Shown: piece after piece, positions 32,312 through 44,532 of the stretch
How the letters are laid out: the number at the start of each line of letters is the position of its first letter
Position numbering within the stretch: position 1 is the first letter of the stretch
From: Daphnia pulex
Taxonomy: Eukaryota; Arthropoda; Branchiopoda; Diplostraca; Daphniidae
Length of the DNA: 64,000 bases
NCBI RefSeq assembly: GCF_021134715.1
Contig: NC_060019.1
Location: 12,414,001-12,478,000 of the forward strand
Direction: 5' to 3'
Made by a program: the position numbers and the translations under genes
The notes under the pieces: generated by a model
The model's input: only the letters and a program-made list of their open reading frames with translations
Database searches by the model: none
Told to the model about the DNA's origin: nothing

Positions 32312-33053
32312 AAGAGTGACTCAATTTTCTTCAGAGGATAATCAAGTTTCTCGTTCATAGCTGTCACAAACAAGCATTCTACTCGTGCAACTCTGATACA
32401 TACAGTTCGAAATAAAAATCTATTCAGTAGAATTACAAGAAATTTGGACTTTTATTTTAAAATTTACTTTGTGTTTACTTGGTATGGCGTAAATCCTACT
32501 AGGCGCTTATTTATTTCTTTATTTATTCTTATTTTATTTTTATTTTGTTAAAAAAACTCTCTCACAAAATATCTTACCTCTCTTTTCTCTTAGTATCTCA
32601 TCTTTCTTCAAATAATTTGTTATCGTAATAGAGTTAAGGGTAGCCGGTGGTTTTTTAATTTTCAAACCGTTGCGCCAGCTAGAAACTCAATCTTTTGAAT
32701 AAACACTAAAAATATTTTTTTCTAACGCATCTTAGAGGGCGAAGGGTAAAATGAGTAATTTTCCCGTGGTGGTGTTTTCTTTTTTTGTTATTTTCACGAA
32801 AAAAAATTATTTCCGTCTTGGGGATTTTTGCGAGGTTTTAATACTCGCTCAATAAGTTTATTACGTATAAAGCTCACAAAAACAATCTAAGTTTACAATT
32901 TGTTTCAGGTTGGATATTTCAAAAAATCATCAAATTATTTCGGTTCCTGTTATAGTTCCACGATTCCACATTTCACGTGTACACGGAATACGCACTGACT
33001 GTGCTCTCCACTGGTTCGCTCGCTGTCAGTAGAAATCGCCACAGATCAAAACA

Positions 33054-34058
33054 ATGGTGGAGTATGTTATTTGCACCGCTCAAAGCTTTTGGAGTGATCC
33101 AGAAGCCAAGCTCTTAATGGACAAATTTCGAGAATATAAACTCGAAGTTGGTCCAATGAAGACATTTAAAAACAAGAAATCCATGTGGGAAAAAATATCC
33201 GCTGACATTCTATCGGAGCTAGGTTCGCTTAAGACGGGGGCACAATGTGAAAACAGGTTAGTTTCAAACTGCTGTTTTCAATTCACATCACCATCTCATT
33301 ATTTTAAAAGATTTTTTTTTTTCACTTTAAAGATTCAAAACAGTCAGGAAACGAAAAGGATGGGTTGATGACCAAGAAGACAAAGATGAGACCTTGAATG
33401 TGAACGAGTAAGGTTCTTTTTTTAAAATTTATTGGTTTGATTATATGAAGCTGATTGCTATTATCACAAGATGTACCAATCACATGATTGTAAATATGAA
33501 AATATTATCACAGAGAACCAAGATGTGTGCTTCATGCATAGCCTAGCCTATTTGTGCTTTGTCGATATAACTGTGGTAAGGCAATGGTTTTGTGGCATAG
33601 ACGAGTAAAACAGAATTTGTAAACCTTATTGTTTATGTAAACAGTATTGTGGATCCTTAGATAGATCCTTAGCTAAATCATAAATTTAAGGTGATTTTGT
33701 CTTATATTTTGATCATTGCAGAGACAGTTCCTTGAAGAAGAAAAACCTTCTTGATGGTGACAGAAAGACATCTGGAATTTCAGCGGTGCAACAAGACAAC
33801 TCTGATACACTTCCCAAATCTCAAGAAATTCCAGAAACTGTAGAAGTAGATGTGGACGTGAGAAGAGGAGTTGGTCAAGTTAGCTACAGTAATGCAGCAT
33901 GTGAATCTGATCATCATGACGAAGATGACAAAAGGGATAAAAAGCGGTTCCGCCAAACTTTGTCAACAGTGTTATTGCAAATTCATCGAGAAAAGGAAGA
34001 GGCGAGAGAGAGACGGCACCAGGAAAAAATGGAATTAATTAAAATGTTGTTAAAGTAA
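33054..34058 (+). CDS. Myb/SANT-like (trihelix-type) DNA-binding protein
   Basis: Three exons (33054-33256, 33333-33407, 33722-34058) give 204 aa in one frame. The N terminus (residues about 10-80: FWSDPEAKLLMDKFREY, then MWEKISADIL, then CENRFKTVRKRKGW) matches the Myb/SANT-like domain 4 found in many insect DNA-binding proteins and in Harbinger-type transposon partners. A hydrophilic acidic linker follows, then a highly charged helix (REKEEARERRHQEKMELIKMLLK) suited to coiled-coil pairing. No transposase is next to it. The stop overlaps a good donor (AAA/GTAAGT at 34055-34056), so a longer isoform is possible. DNA target unknown. Confidence 0.8.
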
Positions 34059-36809
34059 GTTCAATTTATTATTCTTTTTACTATCATGCTACTGCCTAGA
34101 AGTTAATTGTAAATTCTAATTACACCAATTTTCCTAGTTGTCTCCAATGTCCACTCCAAAGAATTAAAAAACAGGAGCTCTTTTAAATAATATCATTATT
34201 CAATATCCAGTCCCTTTTTATATTAGAAATCATTAATTTATTTAATAAGGTAACTTCTCAGTGACATAAAATTTAATAAGTGTTCAATGCCTTACCAAAT
34301 TAAAATAACTTTTGTATTTTGTTCACCGTGAAAATTTACCCTCGTTGCTGACCTTTAAATTTTCACCGCTTTCTTGTTTTCCTATGCATAAGCAAGATAT
34401 AAGAACATTGTGTGCAAGTTTTCGATTATTTCTAAGATGGTCACGCACTCAAGTGTATATAAGAGTTAATTTTCTTACGACGTATCTAAAAGGGAAAACC
34501 TGAAATATGTAGCAATGGTAGAGCGTACATAACCCAAAACTATCTTGTTATCAATTAGTACATTTAGTATAAATTTTACCAGCCGGCTGTTTGTTACATG
34601 CAGCGTTGATAAAATTTACATGATATATAAGAATGTTTGTAAAAAAATTTAAAAGTCAAAGCTCATACATTTATCAACGTGTGTTTAAAAAATGAGCATT
34701 CTGTTTCATGGATAGATTTGTAATGCTGTGTTATGTAACTATGAATAAGTCATATCGCTCCGCAAGGAGATTAATTTGAATACAGTTTATTTTTCTAGCG
34801 ATAGCCATACCGTAAAGACCGTAACTGGTGTGACTGAAAGTTGACCACAATCAACTAACAGGGGAAGCAGATGCCAAAGGATGCACTGTGGACTCGTCGA
34901 GTATATAACAGGATGTAACTCGATTGGCGACAATGAGATATATGAAATTTACTGCGCGAGTATTGCGCCTCATAATAATTTAAAAACACGCTACGACGGG
35001 TAGAAATGGAAAGCAACGATTCCGTTTATTAAGACTTCTCCTTCACTCGAATGGCCAAAAGGCTCAAGTCACAAAATATCAGCAGCATCCGTCGTTTAAT
35101 AACGCCGAGAGGAAATCGCATATAGCCAGCGTGAATGAGATCGTGTAGTTCATTCCCCAATCTGGCCACGTGAGCAGCAGACCCAGCAGTGCACAGCAGC
35201 CAATGTGCTGGGTATAGCGGGAGCGACATAGGCGAATGCCGGGCACAGTTAGACCGTTAGACGAAGGCTGGCTATAAAGCAAAACGCTGAAACTAGAGAG
35301 GACTCCCTAGTTCTAGAGTTACTGGAGTAAACTATAGTTGAAGCCAGCCTCCATTGTGATTCTCTCCCGTCTCCAGTGTATTGGTGGACGATTGTCTCAT
35401 GTGTGTGTGCCTCATCGTCGTCTTCCCAATCCAGAGTGCAGTGCCTATTTTTCGACGACCACTTTTGCAGAGAAAACTTATTCGTCTTAGGTAATAAAAC
35501 TTGGTCGTTTTACACGTATCGACACTTTGACACTAGACAGACAGCATATTGCTTTTGGTCAGTTATTATTTCCCTCGAGTTGAGATGAGTATTTTGGGTG
35601 TCCCTGTCGTGCTGCCATCTAGGAGCAGGGAATTTATTTCATGCCTGATGCAACCAGTTGAACGTGCTTGTTGCTATATTGATTATTTGATTCGGTAGCT
35701 GTTGACCGGTTTCAAAATGCGCAAATGTTTTATTTTTCTAAAACACCAAACCAAAAACATCCTCACGCTTTATCCAATATCGCATTTAATGCAAAATTTA
35801 AAAATCATTCAGTAAAACTTTGCACTCCAAAATTATCTTGCGATAAAGAAAGATCTATCGCCTGTGCTAATAGATACATGTATAAAACGTAAAGCTTTAA
35901 ATTACATGAATAAATGTCCTTGATTGAAACAAAATCTAAATAACTACGTACGCAGAACTGTCGTGATGAAAAACGCCAGACTTCTCAATCCTTAATCAGT
36001 GCACTAGCAATAAGCGTGCTGTCAAGAAATTGATAGCTTTCATCCTGTTTTAGCTAGAAGAAATAAAAAGGAAATTAGTTCTACATTTACATTTCCGTCA
36101 TACTCGGTCCTACTCAAACTAATCAGTTGACATTCTCGCGCATTCTCGCACATATTTTTATAGACACCGGACGCCAGACTATATTAGCTCTCACGGAAAG
36201 ATCGACTTCAAAAAATTGAAATTTTATAAGTAGGCCTTTCCTTTTTTAAAAAATTTATGTTAAAGCCAAAACAACTAACACACAAAAGGGGAAATTTTTA
36301 TTTATTTATTTATTTCTGCACGGAACAAGTTGCTGTGCAATCCTATCTTTTCACCGTTTCGCTTCCATTGTACTAGGCGAGGTATTCCGTCTTCCGTGTC
36401 GAGATTTCAACCCGATCTTTTGAGATGTTGTTCGGTAACACTGGACTGCTCGTTCGAATATCATGCAACCTAAAATAGCCCGGACTTGCGGAGAAAGTTG
36501 CCAGATTTCGCTTATGTTCTTTTCAGCTGTGCGCTACTTTCCTTCCCAAAGTCCAAGGCTAACTTTTCTCGTTTACAAAAGATTTTGATGCGATAGCCGA
36601 TAGGTAGCATGCCCCAAAATTTGAATACAACAATCACGTCGACACACGTTACTGATTATGCTGTGCATAATTCAATTCCCCAGTCAGGGAAATGGATATT
36701 TCGAAAACAAGGGGTTGATACCTAAGAAGATAAGCGACGGAACGATCTTGTTGCATTATCAATTCAAACTTTTTAAATTGTTTATTAGGGATTCTAAACA
36801 TTATTCAAC
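34059..36809. other. Intergenic region
   Basis: No supportable gene. A TATAAAG at about 35271 followed by a more GC-balanced 300-bp block (35280-35590) might start a noncoding transcript or a far 5' exon of the downstream carrier, but this is weak. TTTA-type simple repeat lies near 36297-36316. Confidence 0.4.
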
Positions 36810-39457
36810 ATGACGAGTTATCAAGTCGTCCCGACGGTTGAGTCTCTTTCCGCCGCACCTCAACGTACACCTAGCAAAACAGAGGTAGGTTAGGTTGTGG
36901 GTGTGCAATTATTACACTTCTTTTTTTTAAATTCACTTGACAGGCGAGTGATATTGCATTATCTTTCATGTTTCATTGCCGTATAAATGTTCCCACGTCC
37001 TTCTTTTAGAGATGCCAAGTGACGAGTGGACGACCTTGATTAACTGTTTCCTTCGCTATAACCCTTCACATTAATGCATTTAGCTAAAGGAAAAAAGAAA
37101 AGTGACGTAACCTATTACCGGTAAACAGAAATGAACCCTGCAAAGGAACTTTTCACACAAACCTTTTCCACGGAAAAAGATCTAATTTTGAAATTTTCGT
37201 GCGGTACATGCCCAACTCAATCGCTCCCCTTTTATGCTGCTTCTTTTTAACAAAATTTGAACCAAAATTCGAACCTGTAAATTTACAGGTAGGTGACGAG
37301 ACCCAAAAGTTGAATGCGGCCGGAGCAAGAGAAGAACTATGTTTTTCACCGTTGCCAATCCAAACCAAAGTGTATCGACGACGATGGCTGATGCTTGTTA
37401 TATTTCTCTTGGTTTCCATGTCAAGTGCCTTTCAGTGGATCCAGTTTGCCATCATCAACAATCTAATTATGAAGTATGGAGGGAAACAAATGTTGATGAA
37501 GGGCTTGTTGGGCATTTCAAAGATTATTACCTATAATTTTCTTTTTTCCAGATATTACAACGTTGACTCAACAACCGTTGATTGGACTTCTCTGGTTTAT
37601 ATGGTTACTTACGTGCGTTACATTTACATTTCCATTCAAATTTATAGAGCATGTCCATTCAGAGTTATTTTCACAATTTGGTTTAGATTCCGCTTATTTT
37701 TCCTGGGGCCTGGATTATGGACAAAGTGGTAAGAATCATTTTATTCTTTCCTTCCGCTGAATAAATATTTTAAAAAATAAATATTAAATCTCTGTTGTGT
37801 CAGGGATTACGAATAACGCTCCTAATGGGAGCCTTCGGAACAGCTTTAGGAGCGTGGATCAAAGTTCTGGGCGTTGCTCCAGATCTTTTCTATGTGGCTC
37901 TCATTGGTCAGACGATAACGGCCATGTCGCAGGTTTGATTCTTGGAATTATTTGTTTATTTCTTAATATAGTATTTGTAAGTTATTGCCTTTATTTTATA
38001 AGTTAAATTGACTTATTTTTTACTTAACATGCTGACAGGTTTTCATTCTCGGTGTTCCACCCAATGTCGCTGCCGTCTGGTTCGGAGCGGAACAAGTTTC
38101 TTCAGCGTGTTCAATAGGTGTTTTTGGCAACCAGGTCTGTTGTAATAGACACGAGTAAAACTCTGGATTGTTGCACGACAATCCACTTTGTCTGATCACA
38201 TTCACGACAGACTGAATAGCGAGTTTTAAATATTTCCAAAAACTGAACTAACCAGACTTGTCTTACATCAGTTAGGCGTGGCCCTCGGCTTTTTTCTGCC
38301 CCCTATTTTGGTAAAGGACCACGAAAATATCGATGATATTGGAGCCGATTTGAAACTCATGTTCTACATTGTGGCGGGCGTCTGCACGGCCTTATTCATT
38401 GTAGTAGTGATCGGTAAAGTCCATTATTTTTCCAAAGATATTTTCAATATCTTAACTTCAAAAAGGTATTCGATACAGGATTTCAAGCTAAACCGCCTCT
38501 TCCTCCGAATGCGGCACGCATTGCACCTCAATCGTCACAGCCGGTGACCTACTACCAGTCAGTCAAAACGATTGTCACTAACAAGAATTACATTTTGCTT
38601 TTGATTACGTACGGAATCAATGCCGGTGTCTTTTACGCTATGTCTACCCTGCTCAACCAAACTGTGCTTCGACATTTTCCGGTATTTTAAATTTATATAG
38701 GCTATACCTCACTGAATTATGTCAAGTTTAAAATGACAACATTATTGAGTATTATTTTATGTCAAAGAAATGCACGAAAAAATAATCGTTTTTTTATTTC
38801 AGGGTGAAGAAGAAAATGCGGGTCGGATTGGCTTGACGATCGTCGTCTGCGGCATGTTCGGCTCGGTAGTGTGTGGTATTATTCTTGACAAAACGCACAA
38901 ATTCAGGTAAAAAAAGAAAATGCGTGATACTCTATTTTTGCAAGATATGCAGCTGACTTTTGCGTTCTGTTTTATTTAGGGAAACAACTCTTGTGGTGTA
39001 TGGATTAGCAGTGGCCGGAATGGTCGCCTACACCTTTACGTTCGAACTTCAATATATCGTCATTACGTTCGTCACGGCCGGAGCTGTAGGGTAATAAGCT
39101 TTTTTTTTTAAATATTACTTATGTGTTCTAAAAGATTTCGTAACATTTGTGATAATTTGGTTAAGGTTCTTTATGACTGGATATCTGCCTGTTGGATTCG
39201 AGTTTGCAGCTGAATTGACGTACCCTGAGCCAGAAGTGACGTCGTCTGGTTTACTGAATGCCTCCGCCCAAGTATTTGGTATCGTCTTCACAATCATCGG
39301 GGGTTGGCTCTTGAGCAACTACGGCGATTTGGTCTGTAACGGAAGTTTGTCGGCAGCACTATTTTTCGGCGCTGCTCTATCGCTGTTCATCCGTTCGGAT
39401 CTCAGACGCCAAAGAGCCAACCAGATGGAAGCGTTTCGAGCAAACGAAGCTATCTAA
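36810..39457 (+). CDS. FLVCR-type major facilitator carrier (heme/choline exporter family)
   Basis: A plasma-membrane carrier of the FLVCR1/2 family, whose vertebrate members are linked to heme export and choline/ethanolamine transport. Eleven exons: 36810-36884, 37289-37473, 37552-37612, 37687-37728, 37804-37932, 38039-38134, 38272-38413, 38479-38681, 38803-38906, 38980-39090, 39166-39457. The frame closes at 479 aa. The protein starts MTSYQVVPT and has about 12 hydrophobic helices. Family signatures seen are [20 protein letters not shown] before TM1, the [17 protein letters not shown] block in the N half, and [20 protein letters not shown] in the C half. The 42-bp exon 4 is unusually short but fits. 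Which FLVCR paralogue, and which substrate, cannot be told here. Confidence 0.94.
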
Positions 39458-40657
39458 GTGTCATCAATCGACTCTCTGAGCTTCACCAGTAAGAGCTTTG
39501 CCTGTCTCCAAGAGATGCCACATTTGCCTCACGCAATTTCGAACAAGTTGATTTGCTTATTGTTATAGATATGTAGTTAGGTAAACTTTGTGTCACTGTA
39601 TTATCTGCCATTTCAAAATGTTGCTTCCTTCAATGTGATTGGCTGCTGCACAAAGTTTGCGGCTATACCGTGAATCCGTTACGACGATTTCAATGGGGGA
39701 AAAAAAAGTAAAGTGATTGATAGTTATAGACTGTATGTATACTTATATATATAGCTTATAGCCTCTCTCTTTCGGTTCCGGTCTAAAAGAGTTTACATTT
39801 CTGTGTTATTACTAATGTAGTAAAATTGCTGTCTTCCGTACAATGCAGGGAATGGAAAGCAAAGTTCAAACCCAAGTTAGCTTCATTACAGAGTATTATG
39901 CATTCGATTCTTTATGAGCCTTTGACGTTAAAGTTGTTTTCACTTTTCACCACGACCCATTTTAAACTGACCAAATCATTTGGTTTGGATGATGTGACAG
40001 TTAACAATTATTGCGCCAAATAAAATCTAATGCCACCACGTTCACGTTTTTTTTTTCACCAATAAAAAAGAAGGGTGTGAAACCCCTCCCCCGAAAAAAA
40101 AGGTGGGATCCCCATCAACTACTATCACTTTGCTATTGTGGGCTTGCCACAACATCAAATTTTATTATTTAAAAAAAAATACTTAGCTTATTTCCCAAAA
40201 GGGGTTTGGGGAGTGAATTTTATCACTGATATGAACAAAGAACAAAGTTCATGAAATAAATTACCTCTTACTATGAGTACGAGGTTATAAATTATAAATT
40301 ATAAATCTTGACAACAATAAATAATTTGTTTATTTATCGGCAATTCGCAATTCGATTTGGCGCTTCGAACTTGGTCTACGTTACCACGACTTGGCAACGC
40401 TTTTTTCTAAACAGCTGACGAAAAAGCATGGGCGGAAGTATGTTGGAAAAAGGGGACGACATTAATCGAAGCAACATTTTTCAACGGGTAATTTGCGATT
40501 GTTAGAGGTAAAATTCCATCACTATGATTATTATCTAACATTCTCAAGTTACATGATGCTTGATTTCCCTTGCAGATATAAATGGTGGCATTTTAAACTC
40601 TGTATTATGGTACGAAGTTTTTGAATGAGAAGACATTGATCTTACGAAGTTATCAAA
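39458..40657. other. FLVCR 3' region and POLR3K 5' region
   Basis: No ORF of note. It should contain the 3' UTR of the carrier and, from about 40430, the leader of POLR3K with a probable 5'-UTR intron (GGTAAAATTCC near 40508 to CCTTGCAG near 40576). Short A+T tandem runs lie near 40285-40305. Confidence 0.45.
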
Positions 40658-40984
40658 ATGTTGATGTTCTGTCCCACGTGTGGAAATCTTTTGGGTGTTG
40701 AAGAAGGACCCAAGTGTTTCCGATTCTCTTGCCGTACTTGCCCTTACGTATTCAACATTAATCGAAAAGTTAGCAGCAAATCATTCCCCAAACTTAAGGA
40801 AGTGGATGATGTATTAGGAGGAGTTGCTGCCTGGGAGAATGTGGATTCCACTGAAGCAACTTGTCCCAAGTGTGACCATTCAAGAGCTTACTTTTTGCAG
40901 ATGCAGACACGATCTGCAGATGAGCCTATGACCACCTTTTACAAGTGCTGCAACCACGAGTGCTCCAACCTGTGGCGTGATTAG
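40658..40984 (+). CDS. POLR3K: RNA polymerase III subunit RPC10 (POLR3K)
   Basis: A 108-aa, single-exon, full-length homologue of the small Pol III subunit that drives RNA cleavage, termination and reinitiation. The N-terminal zinc ribbon has CPTC at residues 5-8 and CRTC at 25-28. The C-terminal TFIIS-like ribbon has CPKC, then the acidic-loop motif QTRSADEPMT with the catalytic Asp-Glu pair, then KCCNHEC. The length equals that of yeast and human proteins (about 108-110 aa). The stop is only 76 bp before the YRDC start on the same strand. Identification is very safe. Confidence 0.97.
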   Translation: MLMFCPTCGNLLGVEEGPKCFRFSCRTCPYVFNINRKVSSKSFPKLKEVDDVLGGVAAWENVDSTEATCPKCDHSRAYFLQMQTRSADEPMTTFYKCCNHECSNLWRD

Positions 40985-41060
40985 ACACAACCTGCCTTCA
41001 AACCCCCACTTTCTTTTTTTCATGTTAAACTCAACTCATTATCGCCTTTAAAATTGTCAA

Positions 41061-41741
41061 ATGATCAACCCAGTCATCCTCCTTGGGCCCAAGAACTCCG
41101 CAGCCATCCTAAAAAATGCAGTGGAGCTTCTGAAATCGGGCAGTGTGATTGCTCTTCCAACAGACACTTTATATGGGATCGCTTGTCTGTCCCAAAGTTC
41201 AGAAGCTTTGAAAAAACTTTATCAAATCAAATCGCGAGACAAGAATAAACCGGTTGCTATTTGCGTGTCGCAAGTTAGCGAAATCGCCAAGTGGGGACAC
41301 GTTACAGTAGATGAACGTCTACTGCACGACCTTTTACCTGGACCCGTCACCCTTGTGTTCGAAAGAAGTCCTGCCTTGAATCCTGAACTCAACCCCGGAA
41401 CTAAACTTGTTGGCATTCGAATTCCGGACTCTTGGTTCATTCGTCAACTGGCAAATAGCTGTGCTGAACCTTTAGCGTTGACTAGCGCCAACATCAGCGG
41501 ATCTCAGAGTACTCTATCGGTGGAAGAATTTCTAGGGATTTGGGAGCATCTCGGGGCTGTCTTCAACGGTGGCCCTATTCCAGACGGCTCTACCGCTCGA
41601 CTAGGATCTACTGTTGTCGACTTGTCGTCACCTGGCACCTATCGCATCATTCGTCCTGGCTGTGCTCAAACAATTACAGTGGAAAAGCTGAAGAAATACG
41701 GATTGGTTGAAGCTAGTGAACCAGCGTCTGAAAACGTTTAG
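41061..41741 (+). CDS. YRDC: Threonylcarbamoyl-AMP synthase (YrdC/Sua5 domain)
   Basis: Makes threonylcarbamoyl-AMP from threonine, bicarbonate and ATP, the first step of t6A37 modification in tRNAs reading ANN codons. A 226-aa single-exon ORF covering the whole YrdC fold: PTDTLYGIACL near residues 34-44, KSRDKNKPVAICV (substrate-binding Lys/Arg), LLPGPVTLVFER, GIRIPDS, LTSANISGS and STVVDLSSPG. No Sua5 C-terminal domain, as in animal YRDC. It lacks an obvious long mitochondrial presequence. It lies between POLR3K and the PLEKHM1-like gene with very short gaps, so it may share a transcript with a neighbour. Confidence 0.96.
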   Translation: MINPVILLGPKNSAAILKNAVELLKSGSVIALPTDTLYGIACLSQSSEALKKLYQIKSRDKNKPVAICVSQVSEIAKWGHVTVDERLLHDLLPGPVTLVFERSPALNPELNPGTKLVGIRIPDSWFIRQLANSCAEPLALTSANISGSQSTLSVEEFLGIWEHLGAVFNGGPIPDGSTARLGSTVVDLSSPGTYRIIRPGCAQTITVEKLKKYGLVEASEPASENV

Positions 41742-41795
41742 CCCCCTCTTCTTGTCTTTAGTGCTTATGTGAGTGTTGATTCTGTGTATTGAAAA

Positions 41796-44248
41796 ATGTG
41801 GAAACGCCAGAAGACCAGAGATGACATGAATTACGACGCGCTGATCAAGACGGCACTGACGGGCCACTTGGGTGAAGCTGTGCGAGAGGTGCAACGTCAG
41901 CAGCAGCAGCAACAACAACAGTCAACAGCGGTCGTCGAAGGGAATAGTGAATCGGCTCATACGCTGTGCTGTGTCTTGGAAGCTCTGTTCGTTCACCGCC
42001 TACGTGATTCATTCATCGACAAGGTTTCCAGCGTCTTCTCTGGTGATGTGATTCGACAACCGTCGCCCAACTTTTGGCCTTTCTTGCTCGGGTTCTCTCA
42101 TCGACATTCGGTTGACTACTTGTCAGATTCTTGCCCGTGGTTGAGGTCTGACATTGGCCGATGTCGCGGATGGATTAGGCTCGTCCTCAACGATGGAATG
42201 CTCACCAGCTACCTTGGTACGTTCACTTTAACAACAATCATTTTATTTTGAATAAGGAGATACTTACAATTTGTTTATTTCTATCAATCTTCTGTGGTTC
42301 CCAAATAGAGCTGCTAGCTGGGGAGCGTCGACTTCTCAATGACTTCTACGATCGTCAAGCGTACCTCCGTGATCCTGAGCATCTTGATATAGCTAGAAAG
42401 CTGTTGAGCGGCATAGAAATGCTTCAATTTCGTTTGGTAAATTACTCGTAAACATGTCCACATTCCATAATCTAGAGAAATAATTTCAACTCAGAAGTTT
42501 TGGTTCAGAAAATGAGAAGCAATACATTTTTTGGTTTTATTTCCTGATCATGACTGAGTATCTTTATTTCTATCATCAGGCCGTCAATAGTAGCATGTTA
42601 AACAACTGGAGCACGACCCCTCTGCTTCTGGCTGGGCTCTGGTCACCGCCTACCCCACTGGTCCAAGAGGCTGTCGTACAGGGGGTCGATGCGGCCTTGT
42701 GTTTCACCGATGAAGACGAGACGTTACAGCCCATCAAGCAAGCCAGCAAGTTAACAACGAGCTTGGCGTCAACCAATGTACCGAAGCTCGATGAAGATAT
42801 GGCTTTTCGTTTGATAATTGAATCAGATAGAAATATACCTAGCGGTATGCTAGCCCCATTGGGATCTCCGTCTGTAGCAATACCACCCGCCTTAGTCCCT
42901 CCCGTAGAAGAAGTTCGTCTCTCACAATCCCATTCATCGTCCCGTGTCGATGATTTGCCGGAGGAAGTTGATTCGCAAATTGTTCTCGTCACCCGCCTAC
43001 GGATGAAAAATAGTCGGTCTACAAGCCCAGCCGTGCTGGAAGAAGCTAAAGTGAACGTACCTGTCGCTCCAAGTCTCCCAAGCACTCCGCCACAATCGTT
43101 GTCGGAAGAACTTGCGGCTGCCGAGGCTTTGACTGATGCTGTGGGTGACGAACAAGAAGAGACCGAAGAAGAAGCTTCGACTTTTGAAGATTTGTTAGAA
43201 AATTACTCCAACTTTAACATTGGCAGCAACGCCTTGACCAAATCGCCGAATTATTCGCCAACTGAATCGACTACAAGAGATAGTTCTCCTGAAGAGAAAT
43301 TCGAGATCGTTTCTGGTAAATTCATTCAAATCACCCAATATGAGAGTTGGAAATTTATTTGTGATTTTATTTGATTTCGATTCCAGACGAAAAAAATCCG
43401 CAATCGCCGTTTGCATCCATGCTGTTGACGTTGAATCAGGAATGCAGTCTTGTCAAACAAAATTATCGCTGCGCCGGATGTTCCAGCCCGATTGGCCTAA
43501 TCTACGGCCCTGCTCGAGTTTGTAATTTCAGCGGCGGTTTGTATTGTTCGGACTGTCATACCGACGCTGACGAAGTTATCATTCCGGCTCGGGTTTTCCT
43601 CAACGGCGATTATTCAAAGCGCAAAGTCTGCCGTGCCGTTCGGCAGTTTTTCCAAGACATTGAAGTTGATCCGGCATTGGATGCGATCCAGTTTGATCGC
43701 AACATCTACTCTTACCAGCGGGAATTTGCCGCCTTACTCGACGTTCGAACGCAGCTACAACATCTGTCTGCCTTCCTTCTGACTTGCCGCACGCCGGAGA
43801 ACGCTGGAGAAGAGTTCCGCAAACGTACTTATGGCAAAGAGTATTTGTATATCCAGCAGCACGTCTACAGTCTAGTGGATTTGCCTTTGATACAATCCGG
43901 ACAGCTTCATCAGCAATTGACCAAATTATTTCAATACGGCAAACTACACGTCAGCGGATGCGGCCTCTGCTCGATGAAAGGTATTTACATTCATTTCCTT
44001 TTTGTTTATTTTCTCTTGTATGTTTACATTCTTTTATTTTATTTCAAGGTTTCTTGTGTGAGGCGTGTCGTTCGGATGCGGTCATATTCCCTTTTGACTT
44101 GGATTCGACGTTTAGGTGCCCGATTTGTGGTGCCGTGTTCCATTCGGAATGTATGGATCGCTTCAAACCGTGTCCGAGATGCGAGCGGTGGAAAAGTCGA
44201 GAGAAGAATCAAGTCGAGAACACAGAACAGTCAGACCAGGAAATTTAA
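41796..44248 (+). CDS. PLEKHM1: PLEKHM1-like RUN and Rubicon-homology zinc protein
   Basis: Five exons (41796-42216, 42309-42436, 42580-43315, 43387-43980, 44049-44248) give 692 aa in one frame. Residues about 15-215 are a RUN domain (HTLCCVLEALFVHRL, DIGRCRGWIRLVLNDGM, LNDFYDRQAYLRDPEH) closest to PLEKHM1. Residues about 215-430 are disordered, Pro/Ser/Glu-rich. Residues about 435-680 are the Cys/His-rich zf-RING_9/Rubicon-homology region (YRCAGCSSPIGLIYG, LYCSDCH, FRCPICGAVFHSECM, CPRC). The vertebrate protein tethers Rab7/Arl8 late endosomes and autophagosomes to lysosomes through HOPS. The PH domains of vertebrate PLEKHM1 are not seen. FEDL (385-388) and FEIV (424-427), each near acidic residues, look like LC3-interacting motifs. 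A CAG/CAA run encodes a short polyQ near residue 35. Orthology to PLEKHM1 rather than DEF8 or Rubicon rests on the RUN domain. Confidence 0.88.
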
Positions 44249-44532
44249 AAATGGCAGATCTAAAATCTCGAAATTGGTGTGTGTTCATAGATGTCGTAAC
44301 TCTTTGTGAATTCTTTGTTTTCTAACTGCCAAAAATTCATTACAGCTAGTATAGTAGAATTGGGAAATTTTTCACGTGTCGCCCTGAGCATTTCTTTTGC
44401 AGTGCAACTTGTTTTTCGAAATAGGTTTGAATCGTGACGAGTACACTGGTGATCCTCTATGTAGATATTGCAGAGTACAATACAATTCATTCGTTTGGAA
44501 TTCTTTGTTCCCTCTCATCTTTATTGCTTTTC
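44249..44532. other. Convergent 3' ends of PLEKHM1-like and MAM genes
   Basis: Only 284 bp separate the two stop codons. A TTTATT at 44520-44525 is AATAAA for the minus-strand MAM gene. The two 3' UTRs are likely to abut or overlap. Confidence 0.5.

Noticed and set aside
35029..35588. Cluster of short ORFs near a TATAAAG
   Set aside because: Translations lack motifs and overlap in both strands; at most a noncoding transcript.
42576..43085. 169-codon minus-strand ORF opposite PLEKHM1-like exon 3
   Set aside because: Antisense shadow of a long coding exon; no domain of its own.
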